Shown: one piece after another, positions 1-7,976 of the stretch
Layout of the letters: the number at the start of each line of letters is the position of its first letter
How positions within the stretch are numbered: position 1 is the first letter of the stretch
IMG/VR virus record: IMGVR_UViG_3300033141_005271
Span: 1-38,013 of that record
From: a virus
Strand: one strand, 5' to 3'
DNA: 38,013 nucleotides
Program-made: the position numbers and the translations under genes
Notes under the pieces: model-generated
Databases searched by the model: none
Seen by the model: only the letters and a program-made list of their open reading frames with translations
What the model was told of the DNA's origin: nothing

Positions 1-179
1 ACATTACTTTCTACCCCATATTTTAAAGCAACTAAATCCCCACAAACCATATCTTTTCCAAACCCACCAGACTGTGTAAAAGCACTCGTTCTACGAAATT
101 CACCATCACCTACTGGATAATAGACTTCTGTAAAAGCCTTAGCTATAGACCGTTCAAAGGCTTTCCAATCTTTACTCAT
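1..179 (-). CDS. Partial CDS, possible PD-(D/E)XK-type nuclease (N-terminal 59 residues)
   Basis: The open frame starts at the ATG at 179 (MSKDWKAFE...) and runs off the left edge, so only the N-terminus is visible. The pattern of an early Glu in WKAFERSIAKAF followed about 40 residues later by a GDLVALKYG strand resembles the start of PD-(D/E)XK nucleases such as phage Holliday-junction resolvases. The Asp-Xn-Glu-X-Lys core would lie outside the window, so the family call is inference. It begins one base after the stop of the next upstream gene and belongs to the same transcription unit as the gp46/gp47 genes, which would suit a recombination nuclease. Confidence 0.45.
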   Translation of the reverse strand, partial: MSKDWKAFERSIAKAFTEVYYPVGDGEFRRTSAFTQSGGFGKDMVCGDLVALKYGVESN

Positions 180-180
180 T

Positions 181-450
181 TTATCTTAAATGACCTGGAA
201 TTTCACCACTACCAGAATTATCAGTAGAATCTTCATCAATTTTAATTTTAGGCAATGGCTCAATATACAAAACATTACTTAATGGTATATTTGAAAACAA
301 CCCATTACCTAAATTTAGTTCCAAATACCAAACTTTAGTTCCAATAACTGTAAATTGAGTACCAAATTCAAACATTTTATATGAAACAACATCAACAAAA
401 TTCCGTCCATCAGATAATGAAGCCTTAAACCAAATACGTAAATTTTTCAT
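181..450 (-). CDS. Hypothetical protein, 89 aa
   Basis: I do not recognise this protein. It is mostly short beta-type segments (TQFTVIGTKVWYLELN) with a polar, Asp/Ser/Gly-rich C-terminal tail, and it has no Cys pair or membrane segment. Its ATG shares one base with the TAA stop of the gp46-like gene (TAATG), so it is probably translated by coupling to it. Its position among recombination genes suggests a replication or repair accessory role, but nothing in the sequence proves that. Confidence 0.75.
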   Translation of the reverse strand: MKNLRIWFKASLSDGRNFVDVVSYKMFEFGTQFTVIGTKVWYLELNLGNGLFSNIPLSNVLYIEPLPKIKIDEDSTDNSGSGEIPGHLR

Positions 451-2375
451 TAATACTGTACCTCCAAACTAGATATACCATTTTTATTTTTTATCAAGAT
501 AACATTTTTGAAATAATCAGCTAATTCTTGAATATGACTAATAACAAAAATAGATTTATCTTTAGATTCTTCTTCAAGAAGATTAATAACCCTTTCAATT
601 CCTATTCTATCCAAAGAATCAAAAACTTCATCAAAGATAATCAAATTACTTGAATTAATATTCCTTGAAAAAATCAAATTTTGAAGAGCAAGCAAAATAG
701 AAACATCAATTCTTCGTTTTTCCCCAGATGAACAATTTTTATAATCAACTTGATCTCCATTTATAATCAACCGTATATCAAATTTATCTCTTTTTTCGCC
801 ACTTTTCAATGTAGTCTCAGTATCAAACTCAACTGAAATTGAATTATCCATCAATGCCGAAGCATAATAAGAAACTTTATTATTCAACATTGGAACAGTT
901 TCATCTAAAAGAAGAGACTTAATTCCTTGATTTCCAAATCCATCTTTCCAAAATTTCAAATACTGCAACTCATCTTTTTTATTTTCTATAATTTCATTAA
1001 ATTTTTCTATTTCATTAATATTTTCTTTTAATTTTCTATTCTCAATATCAATTTGTTCATTAACATACTCAACCTTTTCATCATAACTCGTTTTAACTTG
1101 CTCAATCTCAAATTTAAATGACTTAATTTCTGATTCAAGCTCAAAAATCTTTGTCTTATTCTCCATAATTGAGTCTCTTAAATCTGAAAGAGTTTTTTCC
1201 AATTCCATTTTAGACTTAACAGTAGCAGAAATTTTTTCTTCCCAAACATTATTTTTTTGTTCAAATATGTCTTCTAATTTACTCAATTTTTCAACATATT
1301 GTGTATATACACTTTCTTTTTTTTCTTTTTCATTTTTAAAATGATTTCTAACATCTGCAACACTTTCCTCATTAAATTCATGTCCACATGTTGGACAACG
1401 AGTTCCAAATTTAAAAGAATCTAATTTACTAATTGAAGAATCAAGATTATTCAATTCTATAAGCAAAACATTAATTTCAGCCTTTAATCCTTCTATTTCA
1501 TTTTTTGGATCAGAAAGATTTTCCTTTTTCTCATTTTCAAGTTTATTCATATACTGCATCAGTTTTTGATCATCTGATTCTAATTCTTCTTTTATTTTTA
1601 AATTTGCATTATAAACTTCTTTTAATTTATCTAATTTCTCAGTATTCTCTTGAATTTTTTTTGTGTTATACTCTAACTCGGATCCAATCTTTTGATAATC
1701 ATTCTCTAATTTAACAAGATCCTCTTCATACTGTGCAATTTTTGATGTATTCTCTTCAATCAATTTATTATAAGTAATAATCATTTGCTCTGTAGCAGAT
1801 ACCTCATTTTCCACTACTCTAATATCTTCTTTAACTTTACTTAAAGCATCTAAATATTGATGAAACATAAGAATCTCATCAAAAATCTGTTTTTTCTCTG
1901 AATCAACTGCTTCAGAAAATCGTCTTGCTCTTTCTCCAAAAAGAGTTGCTACAGAAAATACAAGCCAGTTCATCCCCAATATTTTTTCTATCTCTTCTTG
2001 AGTTTTTAAAACAGTCGACTGAGTTAAATTTTGGTTATCCTGAAAAAGAAACAAACTATTACCATTTTCATTATGCTTCCTAAAACGAGCAATTGTATAA
2101 ATTTTTCCATAATCATCTTCAAATTCAATCATTGATGAACAGTCTTTTCCAACAGTCCAATTAACAACTTCATCCTTTCCTATATTCCGTATTGTATTTC
2201 CAAATAATGTCCATGCCAGAATTTCTACAAATGCACTTTTACCAGATCCATTAGAATTTGAAATCTTTGAATCATATTTCTCTCCACCTATAAAATATAG
2301 TCCAGTTTCTGGAAATGAATAATTTAGAGAATGAAATGAAAGAAAATTTTCAGCTTTAATTGATAAAAATTTCAT
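450..2375 (-). CDS. SbcC/Rad50-like recombination ATPase (T4 gp46-type)
   Basis: SMC-type ATPase of the Mre11-Rad50 class, 641 aa, which with its nuclease partner resects DNA ends. Seen: an N-terminal Walker A in SNGSGKSAF (near residue 45), a long Lys/Glu-rich coiled coil on both sides of a zinc hook CPTCGHEF (near residue 327), a C-terminal signature SSGEKRRIDVS and Walker B LIIFDEVFDSLD, then a D-loop and VISH switch. The length is close to T4 gp46 rather than the much longer bacterial SbcC. The Mre11-like partner is encoded just upstream at 2939-3958. The ATG lies 9 bases after the TAG stop of the preceding gene and in the same frame. Confidence 0.93.
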   Translation of the reverse strand: MKFLSIKAENFLSFHSLNYSFPETGLYFIGGEKYDSKISNSNGSGKSAFVEILAWTLFGNTIRNIGKDEVVNWTVGKDCSSMIEFEDDYGKIYTIARFRKHNENGNSLFLFQDNQNLTQSTVLKTQEEIEKILGMNWLVFSVATLFGERARRFSEAVDSEKKQIFDEILMFHQYLDALSKVKEDIRVVENEVSATEQMIITYNKLIEENTSKIAQYEEDLVKLENDYQKIGSELEYNTKKIQENTEKLDKLKEVYNANLKIKEELESDDQKLMQYMNKLENEKKENLSDPKNEIEGLKAEINVLLIELNNLDSSISKLDSFKFGTRCPTCGHEFNEESVADVRNHFKNEKEKKESVYTQYVEKLSKLEDIFEQKNNVWEEKISATVKSKMELEKTLSDLRDSIMENKTKIFELESEIKSFKFEIEQVKTSYDEKVEYVNEQIDIENRKLKENINEIEKFNEIIENKKDELQYLKFWKDGFGNQGIKSLLLDETVPMLNNKVSYYASALMDNSISVEFDTETTLKSGEKRDKFDIRLIINGDQVDYKNCSSGEKRRIDVSILLALQNLIFSRNINSSNLIIFDEVFDSLDRIGIERVINLLEEESKDKSIFVISHIQELADYFKNVILIKNKNGISSLEVQY

Positions 2376-2384
2376 TTTTGTTTC

Positions 2385-2711
2385 CTATGCCAATCTATCT
2401 TCTACTTTTTTGATTTCCCTATATGCCTCCCTTTGCGTTCCCATAATTGCTGAATATAAATGTCGCTTCTCATAATCAGTCAAACACTTAGTATCCTCAA
2501 ATATTCGTTTTTTATACCAAAGCTTCATCCAAACCAAAACACGTCTTTTCAAATCATTTGACAAATCAGAAATAAGTAAATTATTAATATCCTGACGATG
2601 ACAACTAAAAATACTGCCAATACATCTTCGTTTTTTATTGTTATCACCAATAATTTCCCATAGATTCTTCATAGACTTTTGATTTCCCCAAGAACCATTA
2701 TATTTTCTCAC
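2385..2711 (-). CDS. Hypothetical protein, 108 aa (GTG start)
   Basis: No family recognised. The protein is basic and helical with several Trp/Tyr residues and no clear motif. The longest frame starts at a GTG preceded by GGAG five bases upstream, a good ribosome binding site, so I accept the GTG. An internal ATG 14 codons in (MKNLWEI) is the only alternative nearby. It ends in TAG 9 bases before the gp46 ATG and lies between the two nuclease subunit genes, so it is co-transcribed with them. Confidence 0.65.
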   Translation of the reverse strand: MRKYNGSWGNQKSMKNLWEIIGDNNKKRRCIGSIFSCHRQDINNLLISDLSNDLKRRVLVWMKLWYKKRIFEDTKCLTDYEKRHLYSAIMGTQREAYREIKKVEDRLA

Positions 2712-2723
2712 TATATCTCCAAT

Positions 2724-2939
2724 CTAATCTTTCAATTTTACAACATTATATCCTATCAACAAATGATTAACTGCTCTTATCATATCAGAAAAATCAGAAA
2801 ACAATACTTCAATATCATCACCATTATATTGTTTCAAATTAATACAATAATTTGTCTATGCATCTGAAGGATAATATCTAGTATATATTTCTATCTTATC
2901 TTCATATTTACCATTAAGTGGATTTATTAAAATACTCAT
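2724..2939 (-). pseudogene. Small 71-aa reading frame interrupted by one in-frame TAG
   Basis: The ATG overlaps the stop of the Mre11-like gene (TAATG), a coupling arrangement typical of real genes here. The frame encodes MSILINPLNGKYEDKIEIY... and meets TAG at 2856-2858 after 27 codons. It then continues open in the same frame for 43 more codons (TNYCINLKQYNGDDIEV...) to a second TAG at 2724-2726, just before the GGAG of the next gene. The two halves look like one protein. Options are a nonsense mutation (CAG to TAG), readthrough or a sequence error. TAG clearly acts as a stop elsewhere in the window. Function unknown. Confidence 0.6.
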
Positions 2940-3958
2940 TATAAATACCCCCTTCCTATTTCGATTAATTTTTGTCTATCAAATCCTTCTGAAATTTTTA
3001 AATCAACATACTTTGCTATTAAATCTTCATTCTTATCAGAAAAAGAAATTTTACTTCTTGCCTTTCGATCAGACTCTTTATTAAAAATAACTCGTTTCCA
3101 TTTAATTCTCTGACATATCTTAGGTAACTTATTTCCAGAAACATTTATCCTATAAAAATCCCTTTCTGGATTTCCAGGAAGTTCTTTTCCTTCATCATCA
3201 ATAGATACCTTGATATCCCAGAAACTAGGAGAAAAATTATTCTGATAATAATCCATCTCATTAGTTTCATCATCATAAACTATCCATCCTCTATTCTTCC
3301 CAAAATCGGAAAAGTTATGTTGCAATGGTGCCCCAACACTTATTACATTCTCCTTATATCTATCATGATTATGGTTATGACCAATAAATGACATTTTAAA
3401 TTTCTTACTAAGAATATCTGCATCCAACCCTCTTGTAACTTCAAAAGCACCATAATGAGCACCAATAACATCCTGATGACCAAAAAATACTGATTTTTCT
3501 GTTGTCTCTAGACTTTTGATTCTATTATTTAAATCATCAATTCTCCTTGTATATGGCTCGAAATAAAAATCAAGAATCCAAGTCGGTTTAGTAATAACTT
3601 TTATATTATGCCAAACTTCCCTCATAACAGAATCACGAAATAATTCCAACAATATCGGTTCAGAACTCCACATCCGATAGTCATGATTTCCTGGAACAAA
3701 AATCGAATGTCTTTCACGACAAAGTTGTTCTAAAAATTCTATTGTTAATTTAATTACTTGGCTATCAATATTATTTTTTAGATGATAAAGATCCCCTACA
3801 AATATAATATTAAGTATTTCTTCTCTTTTACAAAAAGCATCAAGTTCTTCTAAGACAATAACACAATCATCCAAACGACTGTTTATTCCATCATCTTTTG
3901 TTTCAGAAAACTCCCTATAATTATGTGAATGAATATCAGAAAAAATAAGATATTTCAT
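2939..3958 (-). CDS. SbcD/Mre11-like nuclease subunit (T4 gp47-type)
   Basis: Calcineurin-like phosphoesterase acting with the gp46-like ATPase in DNA end resection. The metal-binding motifs appear in order from the new N-terminus: FSDIHSHN (D-x-H), FVGDLYH (GD), PGNHDYR (GNHD), FGHQD and IGHNHNHD (GHxH). I place the start at the ATG at 3958, giving 339 aa. It begins the phosphoesterase fold at once and overlaps the upstream stop as ATGA. The longer frame to 4030 adds a Lys/Arg-rich stretch that overlaps the upstream gene. An upstream AAGGAAG supports initiation. Confidence 0.92.
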   Translation of the reverse strand: MKYLIFSDIHSHNYREFSETKDDGINSRLDDCVIVLEELDAFCKREEILNIIFVGDLYHLKNNIDSQVIKLTIEFLEQLCRERHSIFVPGNHDYRMWSSEPILLELFRDSVMREVWHNIKVITKPTWILDFYFEPYTRRIDDLNNRIKSLETTEKSVFFGHQDVIGAHYGAFEVTRGLDADILSKKFKMSFIGHNHNHDRYKENVISVGAPLQHNFSDFGKNRGWIVYDDETNEMDYYQNNFSPSFWDIKVSIDDEGKELPGNPERDFYRINVSGNKLPKICQRIKWKRVIFNKESDRKARSKISFSDKNEDLIAKYVDLKISEGFDRQKLIEIGRGYL

Positions 3959-4218
3959 TTTTTTGTTCTTCCTTGACAATAAAACATTCCTTTTTCTGGG
4001 GAGTAATTTTCCCAATAAAGGTGAATCCATTTATAAGGAATATAATGTGATACTTCTACTGAATCTCCAACACGATGTCCATTATCAGAAACAATTAAGA
4101 ATTTTGGGTTATCAATTCGTACTTCATCACCCCCACTAAAAACATATACACGATATTTTTCCATACTAATATCGATTTCTTTATAATAAGGAAATAAAGA
4201 ATGTTTAGTTTGTTTCAT
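3955..4218 (-). CDS. Hypothetical protein, 87 aa
   Basis: No family recognised. It is a small, Tyr/Trp-rich and probably beta-rich protein (YRVYVFSGGDEVRID, HYIPYKWIHLYW). I choose the ATG at 4218 because GGAGGAAG lies seven bases before it. The frame extends to 4242, but that part has no ribosome binding site and overlaps the exonuclease gene further. The start overlaps the end of the flap exonuclease gene by 14 bases, and the stop forms ATGA with the Mre11-like start. Confidence 0.7.
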   Translation of the reverse strand: MKQTKHSLFPYYKEIDISMEKYRVYVFSGGDEVRIDNPKFLIVSDNGHRVGDSVEVSHYIPYKWIHLYWENYSPEKGMFYCQGRTKK

Positions 4219-5122
4219 TTGTCTTCCTCCATAATTTTTCAAAAGGATCTATAAAAGATATAAAATCATTTAAATAACGATTAAAACCACAAACTTCTAA
4301 AAATTCATGTGCAACACTATGAAGCATTTCTGTAGTTGGCAAAGTTTTTTTCCACATTCCATTTTTCATCTCATCTTCACTCACTTCTCTAAATTTTATT
4401 AAATCCACCATCTTTGTAAATTCATCCTTTTGATCTAAAAATTGAGAAAGAAGTTTTAAATCTTTTTCTTTTACAATTACTTCTTCATCTGGCATTTGCA
4501 TGATTTCTATCAATCTTCTAGCTTTCTTTTCCCCAATTCTTGCAACACCTGGAAGATTGTCACTCCTATCACCAACTAAAGCTTTATATGTTACAAAATA
4601 TTTAATAGGAAAACCTAAATACTCCTCAATATTTTTTTTCGTCCAAATCTTGCCTTTCATTGGGGAATATACTATTAAATTATTTTTAACTGTAAAAAGC
4701 TGGTACATATCTCCATCTGTTGAAACAACTATTGATTCATCTATTTTATTAGAATTTTTTATTAGAGTAAAAATTAAATCGTCAGCCTCTCTTCCCTTAC
4801 ATCTATATTGAGTAATTCCAAAAAGTTCAAAACCTAAACGAATAATATCTGCTTGGGCAAACAAAATCTTCTTCTGTTTTTTCTCCACAGCTGTCTCTTT
4901 ATCTTTTTTTACTTTATATTCAGAAAATTTGTCTGTTCTTTTTTTATCTCGTCCTCCATCCCACACTACTATACAATTATTTGGAGAAAAATCAACAAGA
5001 TACTTCCTTAATAAATTAAGACAAATATAAATAGCCTCAGTTCGCATAGAGTTATGAGTCATTGGAGGTTTTCCATGCCCCCTAAAAAGTAAATTATTAC
5101 CATCAATTATCAATGTTTTCAT
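4205..5122 (-). CDS. 5'-3' exonuclease / flap endonuclease (T4 RNase H / T5 exonuclease family)
   Basis: FEN-type nuclease that would remove RNA primers and 5' flaps. Seen: LIIDGNNLLFRGHG with the first metal Asp, IVVWDGGRDKKRTDKF, GREADDLI with the acidic pair, VVSTDGDMYQLF, and the helix-hairpin-helix VGDRSDNLPGVARIGEKKA. The start at 5122 puts the catalytic strand at the N-terminus, as in the family, and has TTGGAAA upstream. The frame continues to an ATG at 5164, eight bases after the recA-like stop, but no ribosome binding site fits that one. The length from 5122 is 305 aa, normal for the family. Confidence 0.9.
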   Translation of the reverse strand: MKTLIIDGNNLLFRGHGKPPMTHNSMRTEAIYICLNLLRKYLVDFSPNNCIVVWDGGRDKKRTDKFSEYKVKKDKETAVEKKQKKILFAQADIIRLGFELFGITQYRCKGREADDLIFTLIKNSNKIDESIVVSTDGDMYQLFTVKNNLIVYSPMKGKIWTKKNIEEYLGFPIKYFVTYKALVGDRSDNLPGVARIGEKKARRLIEIMQMPDEEVIVKEKDLKLLSQFLDQKDEFTKMVDLIKFREVSEDEMKNGMWKKTLPTTEMLHSVAHEFLEVCGFNRYLNDFISFIDPFEKLWRKTNETN

Positions 5123-5172
5123 TTTATTTCCAATTTTTCCTTCATCAAATTTTTGCAACTTCATTTAAAATT

Positions 5173-6102
5173 TCATTGCCTTGCCTCCCATAATTCTGGA
5201 AATTGATTACCACGAAATTTATGTTTTTCATCATCAGGAAAATAGTACCATGCACCAGATTGGATAACTTCTCCATGACGCACGAAGTAATCTAATAATC
5301 CTGTATATTTATCAAGATCATGCATTTCAATATGTTCGAAATTAACTTGCCCAAAAGGTTTTCCTGCTTTGTTTTTCTTTATAAGCAAATTACATTTATT
5401 TCCAATCTGCTCTCCAGACTTTTCATCTTTTATCATTCCTTTATTCTTAAACCGCATTCTCACAGATGCCCAAAATCTAATAGCCTTTCCACCAGGAGTA
5501 TCTTCAGTATCACCATAAACAACTCCCATTTTATCATATAGCTGATTAACTAGAATAAGGCAACCATCTTCCTTTCTAATCCGTGGCATATATTTTGTGA
5601 GACCACCCTTAATAATCATAGCCCTACGTGCTGCTGCTGTCCTCACACCCAACTCATTTACCATATCTTCGTAGCCTGGAACTGCTGCTATAGAGTCAAT
5701 AGCAAATATCAATCGTTTTTTCAATTCAAGAGCTTTATCTAATGCAAATTCCAACTGATCAAATAAAGCCTCCAAAGTGTAGATTTTGTTGATATCCAAA
5801 TAAATTAGTTTTTCAATATCTAAATTTACCATATCAACAAGACCTTTTTCTATTGAACCTTCTGTATCAACATATACAACAAAATTTTTATCATCTAATA
5901 AAGCATTAGATAAAATTTTCAAAACAACCAAAGATTTATAAGAACTCTCACCACCATACATTTCAGTCATACGCCCAGAAGGAATACCACCCTGAAGAAC
6001 CATATCAAAGGCAATAACACCAGTTGAAAGCCTATAAATTGGAGTCAATCTACTAGACAAATCAATTGTTATTAGTTCTTTTTTCTTTTTCTCAGCCTTC
6101 AC
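5173..6102 (-). CDS. RecA/UvsX-like strand-exchange recombinase
   Basis: 309 aa RecA-fold ATPase for strand invasion in recombination-dependent replication. The P-loop is YGGESSYKSL, where the usual Gly before Lys is Tyr; T4 UvsX similarly has Phe there (SFKS), so this is closer to phage UvsX than to bacterial RecA. Walker B is LIFAIDSIAAV, followed by a loop with LVNQLYDKMGVVYG and GGKAIRFWASVR. It starts with GTG overlapping the previous stop, with AGGAG seven bases upstream; no in-frame ATG is available before the P-loop. The neighbouring gp32-like and UvsY-like genes complete the presynaptic set. Confidence 0.9.
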   Translation of the reverse strand: MKAEKKKKELITIDLSSRLTPIYRLSTGVIAFDMVLQGGIPSGRMTEMYGGESSYKSLVVLKILSNALLDDKNFVVYVDTEGSIEKGLVDMVNLDIEKLIYLDINKIYTLEALFDQLEFALDKALELKKRLIFAIDSIAAVPGYEDMVNELGVRTAAARRAMIIKGGLTKYMPRIRKEDGCLILVNQLYDKMGVVYGDTEDTPGGKAIRFWASVRMRFKNKGMIKDEKSGEQIGNKCNLLIKKNKAGKPFGQVNFEHIEMHDLDKYTGLLDYFVRHGEVIQSGAWYYFPDDEKHKFRGNQFPELWEARQ

Positions 6103-6302
6103 ATTTTTCTCCTATTTTCATATTTTTCAACAGTTTTTTCAATTTCTTTAATTTCTTTGTTAAGTTTCTTTAACTGATATTCAATACTATTGACATGTTT
6201 TTGAAATAAAATACAAGTACTTATCGTTGTACCAATAGCCCAGACAACAATAAGTCCTATCACTAATGCTATCTTCCAATGTTTTTTTAGAAAATTTCTC
6301 AT
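6099..6302 (-). CDS. Small membrane protein with C-terminal coiled coil, 67 aa
   Basis: One strongly hydrophobic segment (about residues 12-33, IALVIGLIVVWAIGTT...) follows a basic N-terminus. After it comes a Lys/Glu heptad region (SIEYQLKKLNKEIKEIEKTVEKY) that should form a coiled coil. The layout resembles inner-membrane spanins of the Rz type, but it is short, has no partner lysis genes and lies between SSB and recombinase genes. It could instead tether replication to the membrane. The family is unknown. Its stop overlaps the GTG of the recombinase gene. Confidence 0.65.
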   Translation of the reverse strand: MRNFLKKHWKIALVIGLIVVWAIGTTISTCILFQKHVNSIEYQLKKLNKEIKEIEKTVEKYENRRKM

Positions 6303-6316
6303 TTTAATTAATAGGT

Positions 6317-6362
6317 GGAGGAGGGAAAGAACGAAACCCGCATTTGTGACAATCCCTCCTCC
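6317..6362 (-). other. GC-rich intercistronic hairpin downstream of the SSB gene
   Basis: GGAGGAGGGA at 6317-6326 is perfectly complementary to TCCCTCCTCC at 6353-6362, a 10-bp stem with a 26-nt loop in an otherwise very AT-rich region. It lies between the stop of the SSB gene and the start of the next gene. No U-run follows on the minus strand, so it does not look like a terminator; mRNA processing or protection is more likely. Similar elements occur at 22729-22810 and 32187-32252. Confidence 0.7.
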
Positions 6363-6395
6363 TGTAACACCAATGTGACCACTCAGAGTTGGATT

Positions 6396-7430
6396 TTATT
6401 TTGTTTTCATTGCTTTTTTAGCTAATTCAATCTTTTTTGCAATTCCAGCAGCAATATCTGCAATATCATTACTTGATATGCTTTCCTTTTTCTCTTCTGC
6501 TTTTTCTTCTGTTTTCTCTTCTGTTTTTTCTACAACACTTTCTAATTTTGAACCACTATTTTCTTTTTCCTTATCAAGTTCCTCCATTACTTTTCTACCC
6601 ATTTCAGCAACATCATCATCCTTTATAGCAGTTTCTTCCTGACTATTTTCAAATTCTTTATCTTCTCTTTCCTGTTGTTCTTTTTGCCATCTTTCACGCA
6701 AAGCCTGTCTTTCTTCAATTGATCCAAAAGTTTTAATGTATGCATCCTCATACGAAATCATTTTTCCCCAAAGACCCTCAACTGTTAAATCTTTTATTTC
6801 AGAATACCACATTTCAACTTGTTTAGGGTCTCCCAAAGGAGATTTTTCAAATGGATAGATACTATACATTTCTCCTGGAGAAGTCTTTTCCTTATAAATT
6901 AGAATAAGATCACGACCAGGTTTTGAAATACTAAAGTCATCTTCAATATTATCAAAAATATCAGACATAGATCTTCCACTTCTAACTAAATCAACCACTC
7001 TTTTACAAACAGTAGTCATTGGTGAAAAATAAATCTGAACATGTGGATTTTCTTCATTACGATTGATAACATTAAATACACCACGAATCTGTGGTTTGTA
7101 TTTATCTGCATGCTCACTCTTCTTTTTTTTCAAATCAACATAAGCCTCACATGCTGGACATGGATCACCAACAGTTTCTTTTGGACAAATAAACATTTCT
7201 GTGTAATCATTATGTTTGATGAAATGCCTTCCAATTCGTAAATAATAAGTACCCTTTGAATCTGCCCTAGCCCTTAGAATACGAATCCTATTTTCGACTT
7301 GAAATCGATCAGTACTAGGCTTTGGCTTATACTCATCAAACAGAGGACGACGACGCTTATTGCGACGCTCTTCATCCTCAACGAACTTTGAATCCTGCTC
7401 TATATCAGGATCTTTAAAAAGTTTTGACAT
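6396..7430 (-). CDS. Single-stranded DNA-binding protein, T4 gp32-like
   Basis: 344 aa. A zinc-binding segment near residues 70-95, H-N-D-Y...FICPKETVGDPCPACEAY, has the His, Cys, Cys-x2-Cys pattern of T4 gp32 (H64, C77, C87, C90). A basic N-terminus (NKRRRPLFDEYKPK) resembles the gp32 cooperativity region, and an acidic, Glu/Lys-rich C-terminal tail resembles the protein-interaction tail of SSBs. It coats single-stranded DNA and should recruit UvsY-like and polymerase partners. The start has GGAGG seven bases upstream. It lies between the putative mediator and recombinase genes. Confidence 0.8.
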   Translation of the reverse strand: MSKLFKDPDIEQDSKFVEDEERRNKRRRPLFDEYKPKPSTDRFQVENRIRILRARADSKGTYYLRIGRHFIKHNDYTEMFICPKETVGDPCPACEAYVDLKKKKSEHADKYKPQIRGVFNVINRNEENPHVQIYFSPMTTVCKRVVDLVRSGRSMSDIFDNIEDDFSISKPGRDLILIYKEKTSPGEMYSIYPFEKSPLGDPKQVEMWYSEIKDLTVEGLWGKMISYEDAYIKTFGSIEERQALRERWQKEQQEREDKEFENSQEETAIKDDDVAEMGRKVMEELDKEKENSGSKLESVVEKTEEKTEEKAEEKKESISSNDIADIAAGIAKKIELAKKAMKTK

Positions 7431-7446
7431 TTAAACCTCCATATAT

Positions 7447-7965
7447 TTATTTTCTCAGCCTACGTTCATGCTGTTCTTTTAGTATTATATCCGTATCTAG
7501 CTGTGCTCTTAGATTAGATGCTAAAGCAATCAAAATTTCTTTTTTCTGAGCAATTGCATCACGATATACTTTTAAAAGACCTGCATTTCTTTTGGCTTCA
7601 AACATTTTTTGTTCTTTCTCTCGTTTGCTTTTTAATAACTCTGCTCTCTTCTCAATGTAAATATCATTTAATTTAATTTTATTTTTAATTGATGATTCAG
7701 TAAATTTTTCAAGTGTATTACGATAATGATTGTCCAATTCGGCCTCAACTATTTCCATCTCATTTTTTACATCTTCCTTTGTTATATTAAAAATTCTTTC
7801 AGCCTCTGTTTCTTCTGCTTTTGCCATTTCATAAAGAGTAGAATAATAGGCAAAAAGAGATGGTTGATCAATTAAATTCTGATTAATAGTCTCTTCGGAA
7901 CATTCAAAGACACTATCATCAAGTTTATGAATTGTGTCACCTATTTTGATTTCTATTTCAGGCAT
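7447..7965 (-). CDS. UvsY-like recombination mediator (tentative)
   Basis: A helical, highly charged protein of 172 aa. Its C-terminal part (KVYRDAIAQKKEILIALASN followed by LRAQLDTDII) resembles mediator proteins that load UvsX on gp32-coated DNA, and the gene sits directly before the gp32-like gene. The call rests mainly on context and general resemblance. I choose the ATG at 7965 because it has GAGAG just upstream and because a strong promoter -10 element (7981-7986) lies inside the longer frame beginning at 7992. That longer start has no ribosome binding site. Confidence 0.5.
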   Translation of the reverse strand: MPEIEIKIGDTIHKLDDSVFECSEETINQNLIDQPSLFAYYSTLYEMAKAEETEAERIFNITKEDVKNEMEIVEAELDNHYRNTLEKFTESSIKNKIKLNDIYIEKRAELLKSKREKEQKMFEAKRNAGLLKVYRDAIAQKKEILIALASNLRAQLDTDIILKEQHERRLRK

Positions 7966-7976
7966 TTCTCTCTTTT

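Noticed and set aside
1505-1714. Plus-strand frames opposite the gp46-like gene and many similar ones elsewhere
   Set aside because: They lie inside well-supported minus-strand genes, are Phe/Leu-rich shadows of Lys/Glu-rich coding and lack ribosome binding sites.
450-2939. Genome-wide reassignment of TAG as a sense codon
   Set aside because: Although three genes here are separated only by in-phase TAGs, the large enzymes have no internal TAG and several well-bounded genes end in TAG followed directly by a new ribosome binding site.
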